Shown here one piece after another: positions 34,801-42,701 of a stretch of DNA of 64,000 nt. The stretch's first letter is position 1. The number at the start of each line of letters is the position of its first letter. A program made the position numbers and the translations under genes. Location of the stretch: contig CAWHNT010000047.1 in NCBI GenBank assembly GCA_963830775.1, positions 558,001 through 622,000 of the forward strand, given 5' to 3'. The notes under the pieces are model-generated. The model was not told the origin of the DNA. It did no database searches and was given only the letters and a program-made list of their open reading frames with translations. The DNA comes from CAWHNT01 sp963830775 (GTDB lineage Bacteria > Pseudomonadota > Alphaproteobacteria > Geminicoccales > Geminicoccaceae).

Positions 34801-35424
34801 GTCGGCGATCGACTGGATGAAGCAGGCGTGCGGCTGCGGCCGCTCATAGGCCGAGGTCGAGGCCCTGGCCTCGCCCGTCGCCTCGTCGACATAGAAGTGA
34901 CCCTGCGCGGGCCCGTCGATGCCATAGGCCCAGTGCAGCCCGGTGTTGAACCATTGCGGCGAGTTCGGGGCCGCCATCTGCCGGGCCAGCATGAAGCGCA
35001 GCTCGTCGTAGAACGCGCGCGCATCGGCCTCGGAAGCGAAGTAGCCGGACTTCCAGCCCCAGTAGGTCCAGGTCCCGGCCAGACGGTCGAACACCTGCAC
35101 GGCACTGCTCTCGCCGGCCAGACGCTCGGTGGCGGGCAGCTCCGACAAGGCCGTCTCATCGGCCACCCGCCGGCACAGCCACTCGGGCACGCCCTCTTCG
35201 GACACCGGCCTCAGCCGGGCAGGGACACCGGCTTTACGGAAATATTTCTGCGCCAGGACATCCACGGCCACCTGCGACCAGGCCGCCGGCACCTCGATGC
35301 CCTCGAGCTTGAACACGACCGAGCCGTTCGGGTTGCGGATCTCGCTCGACGCCTGCCGAAACGGCACGGCCGAATAAGGAGAATCCCCGGCCCGCGTGAA
35401 ACGACGCTCGACGCTAAGTGGCAC
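31819..35424 (-). CDS. nrdJ: Vitamin B12-dependent (class II) ribonucleoside-diphosphate reductase
   Basis: NrdJ makes deoxyribonucleotides using adenosylcobalamin, with or without oxygen. The 1201-residue size, NSPQWFNTGLHW near 150, KYGSGTGTNFSALR, the NPCSE active-site loop with its radical Cys near 478, and CNLASLNLM are diagnostic. The C-terminus carries a Cys-rich element (SCGNFTLVRNGTCLKCDTCGTTSGCS) that probably binds zinc or shuttles electrons to the active site. The start is a GTG with a strong AGGAGGAG just upstream. The gene is monocistronic: promoter with a LexA box before it, strong terminator after it. Use of NrdJ makes growth depend on cobalamin. Confidence 0.97.
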   Translation of the reverse strand: MPLSVERRFTRAGDSPYSAVPFRQASSEIRNPNGSVVFKLEGIEVPAAWSQVAVDVLAQKYFRKAGVPARLRPVSEEGVPEWLCRRVADETALSELPATERLAGESSAVQVFDRLAGTWTYWGWKSGYFASEADARAFYDELRFMLARQMAAPNSPQWFNTGLHWAYGIDGPAQGHFYVDEATGEARASTSAYERPQPHACFIQSIADDLVNEGGIMDLWVREARLFKYGSGTGTNFSALRAANEPLSGGGKSSGLMSFLKIGDRAAGAIKSGGTTRRAAKMVICDIDHPDIEEFVSWKVHEEQKVAALVAGSRLLERHANAILAACHESGLPERARFDALENPALRKAVREARKAFLPEGAIQQVVLYASQGYREIEVPAYTTDWDSDAYLTVSGQNSNNTVRVADEFVRAVLEERDWNLVRRTDGKVAKTLPAKELWDRIGFAAWASADPGIQYDTTINDWHTCPELGRINASNPCSEYMFLDDTACNLASLNLMTFKREDGGFAVEDFVHACSLWTIVLEIAVLMAQFPSRKIAELSYRFRTLGLGYANLGGLLMATGVPYDSDAGRAFCAAVTALMTGVSYRVSALMARELGPFPGYADNSAHALRVLRNHRRAAWSETEGYEYLHTPPVPLDAESCPSPELVRAAREAWDDAVAMAEAHGLRNAQVTVIAPTGTIGLVMDCDTTGIEPDFALVKFKKLAGGGYFKIINRMVPEALRTLGYGAAEIEAVTAYAVGRGTLRDAPGVNHAALRAKGFTDEVLTKVEAALPTAFDVKYVFNRFTLGEAFCRNVLGLTEAQLDDPGFEILRHLGFSKEAVEAANEYCCGTMTVEGAPHLKTEHLAVFDCANPCGRKGRRFLSASSHIRMMAAAQPFITGAISKTINMPGRATVADCQEAYLEGWRLGLKALALYRDGSKLSQPLASMLAEDLGDEEEEEKPQVQKVVEVTERIVERWVRERRKLPNRRKGYTQKAVVGGHKVYLRTGEYEDGAIGEIFVDMHKEGAAFRSLMNNFAIAISIGLQYGVPLEEFVEAFSYTRFEPSGIVQGNDTVKMATSVLDYIFRELAISYLGRTDLANVEQSDVRHDALGRGVREGDLGRDAVAQLASSGYVRGNLRLLAGGGTVADVTPPRRPSSSSTSGAIQMMEPARGPSNSRAEQVQMARLKGYVGDACSSCGNFTLVRNGTCLKCDTCGTTSGCS

Positions 35425-35443
35425 GTTTCTCCTCCTCGATGGA

Positions 35444-35472
35444 GATTAGGGTGTTCACGACATGTTCGTCAA
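35444..35472 (-). promoter_or_regulatory. Promoter of nrdJ
   Basis: On the minus strand TTGACG (35467-35472) and CTAATC (35444-35449; TAATCT is one base over) are 17 bases apart. The predicted start of transcription leaves a very short leader before the ribosome site and GTG. The -10 match is weak. Confidence 0.55.
35453..35467. promoter_or_regulatory. LexA (SOS) box in the nrdJ promoter
   Basis: GTTC-N7-GTTC, the exact alphaproteobacterial LexA operator, lies between the -35 and -10 elements. Binding would block RNA polymerase, so nrdJ is predicted to be induced by DNA damage. Confidence 0.7.
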
Positions 35473-35985
35473 GAACGACCGGAGAGGGGCAACGATCCCC
35501 GGGGCTCAGCCTTATCTCCATCACCTCTTAGCTTAGAGAGGCTGAGTTAAGGCCACAATCCGCGGCTCCGAGTTATCCACAGGTTCCACAGCCTGAACGC
35601 AGCGGTGGAAAACCTTAGGATGTGCTCGCGTAAAAGTCCACCATCTCGGGGTGCTCCTAGCTGGATATCGGGTGCCCCAGCCGCGATCACCACAACATAT
35701 GGTACACCGATGGGGCTCGGCTTCAATAGGGCGATCGTCCGCCAGGATGGCTCGGAACGCCCACGGCGACAGCTCCAGTGCGCCATGATCAATCAACGCT
35801 TACTGCAATCAGCCGGTTCCTGAGAGGGCGGGAAAGCCTGTGGACAGTGTGCCTGTGGGCAACTCGGGACAAAATCCGCGCATGGCGGCTCTGGAACCCG
35901 CGGACCTCCTGACGCGGTCACTGGACAGGTGCCGGTCCGCGTCGCAGTTTCCGAACCCTCAGGGCAACGGCGGGAGCTGGGCACG
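35473..35985. other. Intergenic region upstream of nrdJ and NDUFA12
   Basis: About 510 bases without a supported gene; the short frames here lack ribosome sites and family resemblance. It holds a perfect DnaA-box sequence (35573-35581) and several related TGTGGA-type words near 35590, 35605 and 35840. Confidence 0.5.
35573..35581 (+). promoter_or_regulatory. Consensus DnaA box
   Basis: TTATCCACA, a perfect match to the strong DnaA-box consensus. It is a single copy, with only looser relatives nearby, so a replication origin is not implied. Confidence 0.45.
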
Positions 35986-36372
35986 GTGTTGAAGTGGCTG
36001 CGGAACAATGCGCTGGGCACCCACCTGCTGACCCGCTGGCGGGGCAAGCTCGTGGGCGAGGACGAGTTCGGCAACCACTATTACCGCGAGCCCGCGGCCG
36101 GGCCCAAGACCTGGAAGGGCGAGCGGCGCTGGGTGGTCTATGCCGGCGACGGCGAGATCGAGGCGAGCTCGGTGCCGCCGGGCTGGAACGCCTGGCTGCA
36201 CCACAACCTGGAGAAGCCGCCGAGCGAGGTGCCGCTCCCGGTCAAGCGCTGGGAGAAGGAGCACACGCCCAACCTCACCGGCACGCAGCTGGCGTACCTG
36301 CCGCCGGGCCACGAGCTGCGCGGCGGCCAGCGGGACAGCGCTACCGGCGACTACGAGGCCTGGCGGCCCTGA
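35986..36372 (+). CDS. NDUFA12 / B17.2-type NADH:ubiquinone oxidoreductase accessory subunit
   Basis: The 128-residue protein has the family hallmarks: LGTHLLTRWRGKLVGEDEFGNHYYRE, then RRWVVYAGDGEIEASSVPPGWNAWLHH. Alphaproteobacteria and mitochondria share this supernumerary subunit of respiratory complex I, where it sits on the peripheral arm. The start is taken as GTG 35986 with GGGAG 9 bases upstream; a TTG one codon on is possible. No other complex I gene is in the window. The 3' end overlaps the convergent DsbA-family gene by 22 bases. Confidence 0.92.
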   Translation: MLKWLRNNALGTHLLTRWRGKLVGEDEFGNHYYREPAAGPKTWKGERRWVVYAGDGEIEASSVPPGWNAWLHHNLEKPPSEVPLPVKRWEKEHTPNLTGTQLAYLPPGHELRGGQRDSATGDYEAWRP

Positions 36373-37067
36373 GCGGCCGGCCCGGCGGCCCGTTCCAGGC
36401 GATAGCGCTCGAGGTCGAGCAGCGCCTCGAGGCAGGCCGTGGGCTGGGCGCCGGCGATGGCGTGGCTGTCGCCGAAGATGAAGACGGGGACGCCGTCGAC
36501 CCCTGAGCGGCAGGCGCTCTCATGCGCCGAGAGCGCGCCCCGGCGAGCCGCGGGCAGGTCTTCCCAATCGATCCCGAATCCGGCACCGATCCGGGCCAGC
36601 ACCTCGGGGCTGCCGAGGTCGCTTCCGTCCTGGAAGAAGGCCTGGAACAGGGCGGTGGCGAGCTCGACCGTGCGCTCGCCGGCGCGCATCAGCAGGGCGT
36701 GTGCCGCCACCGTGTTCGGCTGGCGCCTGATCTGCCCGAGCCGCAGCTCCAGGCCACCGGCCGATGCCGCGGCGGCGGCACGCTGCTGGACCGCCTCGGC
36801 GAGCCCCGCGGTCCCGAACTTCCGCTCGAGATAGAGGGAGCGCGGCACACCTTCGGGCGGCAGGTTCGGGTTGAGCAGGAAGGGGTGCCAGACCAGGCGG
36901 AACGGCCTGCTCGCCGCCAGCGCCATCAGCCGGTGGAAGCCCAGATAGCACCAGGGGCAGACGAGGTCGGCCACGAAGCGGACCTGGGGCAGGGCCGAGG
37001 TGGCGGCGGCCCCGACCTGGACGGCCCGGTGCATGGCGTCGTGCCGGGCCGGGGCCTCGGCGGTCAA
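36351..37067 (-). CDS. DsbA-family oxidoreductase (FrnE-like)
   Basis: This 238-residue thioredoxin-fold protein has the redox motif in FVADLVCPWCYLGFHRLM (C-x-x-C as CPWC). A DsbA helical insertion follows (YLERKFGTAGLAEAVQQR, NTVAAHALLMRAGERTVELATALFQAFF), and the cis-Pro loop is GVPVFIFGD. The absence of a signal peptide places it in the cytoplasm, as for FrnE and 2-hydroxychromene-2-carboxylate isomerase relatives. The best start is the TTG at 37067, which overlaps the preceding stop (TTGA) and has AGGAGGT just upstream. An ATG at 37034 lacks a ribosome site. Confidence 0.85.
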   Translation of the reverse strand: MTAEAPARHDAMHRAVQVGAAATSALPQVRFVADLVCPWCYLGFHRLMALAASRPFRLVWHPFLLNPNLPPEGVPRSLYLERKFGTAGLAEAVQQRAAAAASAGGLELRLGQIRRQPNTVAAHALLMRAGERTVELATALFQAFFQDGSDLGSPEVLARIGAGFGIDWEDLPAARRGALSAHESACRSGVDGVPVFIFGDSHAIAGAQPTACLEALLDLERYRLERAAGPAAQGRQAS

Positions 37068-37474
37068 GGCACCTCCTCCGCCATGCCCCAGATCCGGGGG
37101 GTCGCCAGCTCCAGGCTGTTGCCGGCGGGATCGCGGAAATAGAAGGAGCGGCCGCCGCGCGGCCAAGTCTGCTCGTGCTCGATGGCGATGCCCATAGCCG
37201 TCAGATGGGCCTTCCAGTCGTCCAGCGCATCCTCGGCCATGGCGAAGCAGGCATGCCCGGCGCCCAGGGCCCCGTGCGCCGGCACGCCGCGCCCCTGCCG
37301 TGCGGCCCGTGGATCGAACAGCAGCAGCATCCCATCCCCGATGCGGAAGAAGGCGAACACGCCCTCCTTCCGGCTGTCGAGCTCGAGCCCGAGCACGTCG
37401 GCATAGAAGCGCTCCGCCGCCGGCAAATCCTCGGCGTAGAGCACGGTCTCCAGCACACGGCGCAACGGGCGCAT
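37064..37474 (-). CDS. Glyoxalase/VOC-superfamily protein
   Basis: The 136-residue protein has two beta-alpha-beta3 modules: RRVLETVLYAEDLPAAERFYADVLGLEL, then GHACFAMAEDALDDWKAHLTAMGIAIEHE, ending RSFYFRDPAGNSLELATP with the metal-ligand Glu. It probably binds a divalent metal; the substrate is unknown. The ATG at 37474 has GGAGAG upstream. Its stop overlaps the start of the DsbA-like gene, so the two are coupled. Confidence 0.88.
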   Translation of the reverse strand: MRPLRRVLETVLYAEDLPAAERFYADVLGLELDSRKEGVFAFFRIGDGMLLLFDPRAARQGRGVPAHGALGAGHACFAMAEDALDDWKAHLTAMGIAIEHEQTWPRGGRSFYFRDPAGNSLELATPRIWGMAEEVP

Positions 37475-37866
37475 CGCTCTCCGGCGGTCAGCTGAACGCT
37501 TCGGTCCAGAATCGCTGCAACCGGCCCCGGGGGCAAGGGTTTCGCGATGACGACCGTCGCTCAAGCCCGCTCAGGTAAGATCAAGTAGCAATCAACTCGG
37601 CCCGTCCGACGCTGACTTAGCGGCCATCATCATGGCTCAGCAGGTCTTGAGGCGACCTCCATGTTTCGCCCGCCTGTGGAGAACGTTGGAAAACAGTGGG
37701 TGGACAGTGCGGAGGGCGGGCAGCCGCCGTTGCGCCGGTGCAACGGCAGGCGGTCCGCGGTGAACCGAGCACAGCGGGATGTGAGAGAACTAACAGCGCG
37801 TTAGCCGCCCAGAGCGGAGAAGCAGGAGCGAGGCAGGTGCCGTGGCACCCCTGTGGAGAACCGGCG
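37475..37866. other. Intergenic region without a supported gene
   Basis: About 390 bases. It holds copy B of the 21-base repeat (37674-37694) and another CTGTGGAGAAC near 37850. No convincing gene; an overlapping open frame on the plus strand has no ribosome site until 37867. Confidence 0.4.
37674..37694 (+). repeat. Copy B of a 21-base intergenic repeat
   Basis: CTGTGGAGAAC followed by GTTGGAAAAC; differs from copy A (17237-17257) at two positions. Confidence 0.5.
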
Positions 37867-37959
37867 ATGCTCGCCCGTGCGCTGCTCTACTTCTACGTGC
37901 TGTTCCTGAGCCTGGGGCTCCTCCTGGAGAAGCCGACGCAGCTGGCGATCGCCTACTGA
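37867..37959 (+). CDS. Possible 30-residue single-pass membrane protein
   Basis: A short frame encodes MLARALLYFYVLFLSLGLLL followed by EKPTQLAIAY. Residues 4-20 would span a membrane once. GGAG lies about 10 bases before the ATG. Nothing else supports it; its small size means chance is a real alternative. Confidence 0.3.
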   Translation: MLARALLYFYVLFLSLGLLLEKPTQLAIAY

Positions 37960-38034
37960 GCGTCCGCAATCAGGAGACGGCGGTCCTGGTCAAGCGGCGT
38001 TGGCGCGGGAATTAGGCTGCGCGTCCTGCAGAAA

Positions 38035-38065
38035 GCCAGCCGGGTGCCGGCTGGGGCCGGCACCC
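38035..38065 (-). terminator. Hairpin terminator after aqpZ
   Basis: A perfect 10-bp stem, GGGTGCCGGC / GCCGGCACCC (38042-38065), has a 4-base loop and lies just after the aqpZ stop on the minus strand. Only a short TTT follows a few bases on, so termination strength is uncertain. Confidence 0.55.
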
Positions 38066-38079
38066 TCTGCCGTTGTGCG

Positions 38080-38814
38080 CTACCCGATGTTGGCCGGCCG
38101 GACGCCGCCCGTGATCTCGGGCTCGGCCTCGGTGCTGAGCCAGCGATAGAGGAAGCCGCCGACCGCACCGCCGAGCAGCGGTGCCAGCCAGAAGAGCCAG
38201 AGCTGGCCCAGGGCCCAGGCGCCTGCGAAGAGGGCAGGGCCGGTGCTGCGGGCGGGGTTCACGCTCGTGTTCGTGACCGGGATGCTGACCAGGTGGATCA
38301 GCGTGAGGCCGAGGCCGATCGCGATGGGTGCGAAGCTCACCGGCGCCTTGCCGTGCGTCGAGCCCATGATGATGAAGAGGAACATGGCGGTCATCACCAG
38401 CTCCATGAGGAAGCTGGCGAAGAGGCCGTACTGCCCGGGCGAGTGGGCGCCGTAGCCGTTGGCGGCGAAGCCCTTGCCGGCGTCGAAGCCGGGAGCACCG
38501 CTGGCGATGATATAGAGGAGGGCTGCCGCCATGATCGCACCGGCGACCTGGGCCACGATGTAGGGCACGATCTGCCCGGTCGGGAAGCGGCCGCCGGCAG
38601 CCAGGCCCACCGTTACGGCAGGGTTGAGGTGGCAGCCCGAGATGTGGCCGATCGAGTAGGCCATGGTGAGCACGGTGAGGCCGAACGCCAGCGACACGCC
38701 GAGAAGTCCTATGCCCACCTCCGGGAAGGCTGCGGCCAGCACGGCGCTGCCGCAGCCGGCGAAGGTGAGCCAGAACGTGCCGATGGCTTCGGCAGCGTAC
38801 TTCTTCGTCTGCAT
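38080..38814 (-). CDS. aqpZ: Aquaporin Z-type water channel
   Basis: This 244-residue inner-membrane MIP-family channel has six hydrophobic segments and both pore-lining NPA motifs (HLNPAVTVGLA and SVNPARSTGPA). The selectivity-filter Arg follows the second NPA, and a His in the IHLVSIPVTNTSVNP region fits an orthodox water channel more than a glycerol facilitator. It begins MQTKKYAAEAIGTFWLTFAGCGSAV, as AqpZ does. It is transcribed alone, downstream of rlmB on the same strand with a 91-base gap. Confidence 0.94.
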   Translation of the reverse strand: MQTKKYAAEAIGTFWLTFAGCGSAVLAAAFPEVGIGLLGVSLAFGLTVLTMAYSIGHISGCHLNPAVTVGLAAGGRFPTGQIVPYIVAQVAGAIMAAALLYIIASGAPGFDAGKGFAANGYGAHSPGQYGLFASFLMELVMTAMFLFIIMGSTHGKAPVSFAPIAIGLGLTLIHLVSIPVTNTSVNPARSTGPALFAGAWALGQLWLFWLAPLLGGAVGGFLYRWLSTEAEPEITGGVRPANIG

Positions 38815-38905
38815 GGTGCCTCCCCGACGGCCAGCCGCCTACGACGTCTGCCGTCCGCGCTGCGTGGGTCCCGCCTTCTTCTACTGCGGGTCGCGCTGCC
38901 GCGGA

Positions 38906-39700
38906 TCACGCCTGAGGTGAACGGCGGGCCAGGAGGTAGAGCGCTATGCCCGCCGCCACCGAGACGTTGAGGCTCTCCATGCGCGGGTCGATCTCGATCC
39001 TGGCCAGGTGATCGCAGCTCTCGGCCACGAGCCGGCGCAGGCCCGCACCCTCGGCACCGAGGACGAGCACGCGCCGCGGCTGGAGCGGCAGCTGCTCGAG
39101 CGGGAGGGTGCCGGCCGCGTCCAGCCCGACCACCCAGAAGCCCCGCTCCTTCAGATGAGCCAGCGTGCGGGCGAGGTTCACGACCTCGACGACCGGCACG
39201 ATGTCGAGCGCACCCGAGGCTGCCTTCGCGCACACGCCGCCGAGCTCGGCGCTGCGGCGGTCGGGGACGAGCACGCCTTCGACCCCGAGCGCGGCTGCCG
39301 TGCGCAGGATGGCGCCGAGATTGCGGGGGTCGCTCACCTGGTCGAGGGCCAGGACAAGCGACGGCCGGTCGGGATCGGCGCCGAGCTCGTTGGCTGAGCG
39401 GGAGGGCAGGGGGCCGGCATCGAGGACGAGGCCCTGGTGCGGGCTGTCGGCCGGGACCATGCGGTCGAGCTCGCGCGGCTCCACGGTCTCGCGGACGAGA
39501 CCAGGCCGGTCGGCAGCGGCGCCGAGCTCGGCCAGGGCGGCGGCGGTGCCGCGGACGCGAAAGCAGGGCCGGTCCGGGTTGGCGAGGGCGGCCAGCACGG
39601 CGTGCCGGCCCCAGAGGCGGACATGGCCCGAGGCCGGCTCGGCACGGTCGCGCCGGCGGTCCGGTAAGCCGTTGCGGCGGCGGGGGGTTGATGTTGACAA
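38906..39700 (-). CDS. rlmB: 23S rRNA (guanosine-2'-O-)-methyltransferase RlmB (SpoU family)
   Basis: This 264-residue SPOUT-class enzyme uses S-adenosylmethionine to methylate 23S rRNA. The substrate-binding N-domain has LWGRHAVLAALANP. The three SPOUT motifs are LALDQVSDPRNLGAILRTAAALGV, LVLGAEGAGLRRLV and SLNVSVAAGIALYLLARR, all intact. The first ~25 residues are Arg-rich and extra. The start lies next to the divergent tRNA-Tyr/tuf promoter; the -35 element of that promoter touches the rlmB start codon. Confidence 0.93.
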   Translation of the reverse strand: MSTSTPRRRNGLPDRRRDRAEPASGHVRLWGRHAVLAALANPDRPCFRVRGTAAALAELGAAADRPGLVRETVEPRELDRMVPADSPHQGLVLDAGPLPSRSANELGADPDRPSLVLALDQVSDPRNLGAILRTAAALGVEGVLVPDRRSAELGGVCAKAASGALDIVPVVEVVNLARTLAHLKERGFWVVGLDAAGTLPLEQLPLQPRRVLVLGAEGAGLRRLVAESCDHLARIEIDPRMESLNVSVAAGIALYLLARRSPQA

Positions 39701-39722
39701 GTGCTGACCGATACCGATATCT
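39694..39722 (+). promoter_or_regulatory. Promoter for tRNA-Tyr, tRNA-Gly and tuf
   Basis: TTGACA (39694-39699), a perfect -35, is followed after 17 bases by ATATCT (39717-39722), about 33 bases before tRNA-Tyr. Confidence 0.6.
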
Positions 39723-39755
39723 CGCCGGGCGTTTCCGCCTCCGGGCCCATGGCGC

Positions 39756-39841
39756 GGAGGGGTGGCCGAGTGGTTAAAGGCAGCAGACTGTAAATCTGCC
39801 GACGTACGTCTACGTAGGTTCGAATCCTACCCCCTCCACCA
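39756..39841 (+). tRNA. tRNA-Tyr (GTA anticodon)
   Basis: The 86-base class II tRNA has a long variable arm, acceptor GGAGGGG pairing with CCCCTCC, an anticodon loop CTGTAAA with GTA, and an encoded CCA. Confidence 0.95.
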
Positions 39842-39874
39842 TCCATGGCAAGCCTCGGGCGAGACGAAGAGCGG

Positions 39875-39949
<75 letters not shown>

Positions 39950-40014
39950 TCTCCCGACCACCTGTCCTGAACCCCAAGCACCGCAAGACGCGAGAGCCGA
40001 GCTAGGAGTCGTCG

Positions 40015-41205
<1,191 letters not shown>

Positions 41206-41222
41206 GGCGTCGGCCGGGGGGC

Positions 41223-41251
41223 TTGCGCGCGAGAGCGCGCTGCCCTACTAA
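41223..41251 (+). promoter_or_regulatory. Promoter for tRNA-Trp-secE-nusG
   Basis: TTGCGC (41223-41228), a 17-base spacer and TACTAA (41246-41251). The same TTGCGC hexamer begins the candidate rplJ promoter. Confidence 0.5.
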
Positions 41252-41267
41252 CCCGCTTCCGCCGACG

Positions 41268-41290
41268 GCCGGCGTGGCCGCCGGCTTTGT
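41268..41290 (+). terminator. GC hairpin with T-rich tail between tuf and tRNA-Trp
   Basis: GCCGGCG / CGCCGGC with a 4-base loop is followed by TTTGTT. It can end tuf transcripts. Because it lies downstream of the 41223 promoter it could also act as an attenuator for tRNA-Trp. Confidence 0.5.
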
Positions 41291-41332
41291 TGCGTCGCGG
41301 CCGGACGCATCCCGGGCCGAGGTCGGGGATGC

Positions 41333-41408
41333 AGGAGTGTAGCTCAATTGGTAGAGCACCGGTCTCCAAAACCGGGGGTTGGGGGTTCGAGCCCCTCCAC
41401 TCCTGCCA
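41333..41408 (+). tRNA. tRNA-Trp (CCA anticodon)
   Basis: The 76-base tRNA has acceptor AGGAGTG pairing with CACTCCT, an anticodon loop TCTCCAAAA with CCA, a T-loop TTCGAGC and an encoded CCA. tRNA-Trp directly before secE is a conserved arrangement. Confidence 0.95.
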
Positions 41409-41459
41409 GCCGCTCCGCCAGCAACATCGTCGCGTGATCAAGGATTAGAGCTCGAAGCG

Positions 41460-41657
41460 ATGGCGACCATCTCGCCTGCCCTGTTCATTCGCCAGGTCCG
41501 TCAGGAGCTGGACAAGGTCACCTGGCCGTCGCGCAAGGAGCTGATCGCGACCACCGGCAGCGTGCTGGTGATGTCGGCGGCAGCCGCACTCTTCTTCTTC
41601 GTGGCCGACCAGATCATCGCCTGGCTGGTCACCACCGTCCTGGGACTGGGCGCCTGA
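41460..41657 (+). CDS. secE: Preprotein translocase subunit SecE
   Basis: The 65-residue single-span SecE has the conserved amphipathic helix QVRQELDKVTWPSRKELIATT followed by one membrane segment (SVLVMSAAAALFFFVADQIIAWLV). SecE clamps SecY in the inner membrane. The stop codon overlaps the nusG ATG (TGATG), so the two are translationally coupled. Confidence 0.95.
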   Translation: MATISPALFIRQVRQELDKVTWPSRKELIATTGSVLVMSAAAALFFFVADQIIAWLVTTVLGLGA

Positions 41658-42190
41658 TGGCCGACTTCCGCTGGTTCATCGTGCACGTCTACTCCGGCTT
41701 CGAGAAGAAGGTGAAGGAGGAGATCCAGAAGCAGGCGGAGCAGAAGGGGTTCGCCGGCCTCTTCGACGACATCCTGGTGCCGATGCGCGAGGTGGTGGAG
41801 ATCCGCCGCGGCAAGAAGGTGAACACCGAGAACAAGCTCTTCCCCGGCTACGTGCTGGTGCGGATGATCCTCAACGACGAGACCTGGTCCCTGGTGCGCA
41901 ACACGCCCAAGGTGACCGGCTTCCTCGGGCCCAACGGCAAGCCGGCACCGATCCCGGACGTCGAGGCCGAGCGCATCCGGCACCAGATGCAGGAGGCGCA
42001 CGAGCACCCGAAGCCCTCGATCTCCTTCGTCGCCGGCGAGACGGTGCGGGTCAGCGACGGCCCGTTCGCCTCGTTCAGCGGCGTGGTCGAGGAGGTCGAC
42101 GAGGGCAAGAGCCGGGTCACCGTCTCGGTCTCGATCTTCGGCCGCTCGACGCCGGTCGAGCTCGAGTACTCGCAGGTGGAGAAGCAGTAG
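41657..42190 (+). CDS. nusG: Transcription termination/antitermination factor NusG
   Basis: This 177-residue protein has an NGN domain (WFIVHVYSGFEKKVKEEI, FPGYVLVRM, NTPKVTGFLG) and a C-terminal KOW domain (GETVRVSDGPFASFSGVVEEVD). NusG binds RNA polymerase and links it to Rho or the ribosome. Its position between secE and rplK is universal in Proteobacteria. Confidence 0.97.
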   Translation: MADFRWFIVHVYSGFEKKVKEEIQKQAEQKGFAGLFDDILVPMREVVEIRRGKKVNTENKLFPGYVLVRMILNDETWSLVRNTPKVTGFLGPNGKPAPIPDVEAERIRHQMQEAHEHPKPSISFVAGETVRVSDGPFASFSGVVEEVDEGKSRVTVSVSIFGRSTPVELEYSQVEKQ

Positions 42191-42267
42191 CTTCCAGCCG
42201 CAGCATCAACGGCGGGAGCTGGTCCTGACGGGCCGGCGTTCGCACCGCCAGCAGGAGGAACGGCCGC

Positions 42268-42699
42268 ATGGCCAAGAAGATCACAGGCTACATCAAGCTG
42301 CAGGTGCCGGCCGGCAAGGCCAACCCGTCGCCGCCGATCGGGCCCGCCCTGGGCCAGCGCGGCCTGAACATCATGCAGTTCTGCAAGGAGTTCAACGCCG
42401 CGACGCAGGGCATGGAGCCCGGCATGCCGATCCCGGTCGTGATCACCGCCTTCGGTGACCGCACCTTCACCTTCGTCACCAAGACCCCGCCCGCCAGCTA
42501 CTTCCTGAAGAAGGCGGCCGGGCTCGCCAAGGGCAGCCAGACCACGGGCAAGACCGGCCCGGTCGGCCAGGTGACGATGGACCAGTGCCGCGAGATCGCC
42601 GAGCAGAAGATGAAGGACCTGAACGCGGTCGACATCGACGGGGCGGTGAAGATGATCGTGGGATCCGCCCGCTCGATGGGCCTCGAGGTGGTGAGCTAG
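42268..42699 (+). CDS. rplK: 50S ribosomal protein L11
   Basis: The 143-residue L11 has the N-terminal KLQVPAGKANPSPPIGPALGQRGLNIMQFCK block that is the methylation and thiostrepton site region, and GSARSMGLEV at the C-terminus. It is part of the GTPase-associated centre. AGGAGG precedes the ATG. Confidence 0.97.
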   Translation: MAKKITGYIKLQVPAGKANPSPPIGPALGQRGLNIMQFCKEFNAATQGMEPGMPIPVVITAFGDRTFTFVTKTPPASYFLKKAAGLAKGSQTTGKTGPVGQVTMDQCREIAEQKMKDLNAVDIDGAVKMIVGSARSMGLEVVS

Positions 42700-42701
42700 C
42701 C

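Noticed and set aside
35573..35581. Replication origin at the perfect DnaA box
   Set aside because: A single consensus box with only loose relatives, no AT-rich unwinding region, and no hemE, parAB or dnaA neighbours.
35533..35823. Short frames of 70-90 codons upstream of nrdJ on both strands
   Set aside because: No ribosome sites, no recognisable motifs, mutually overlapping, and the region holds regulatory words instead.
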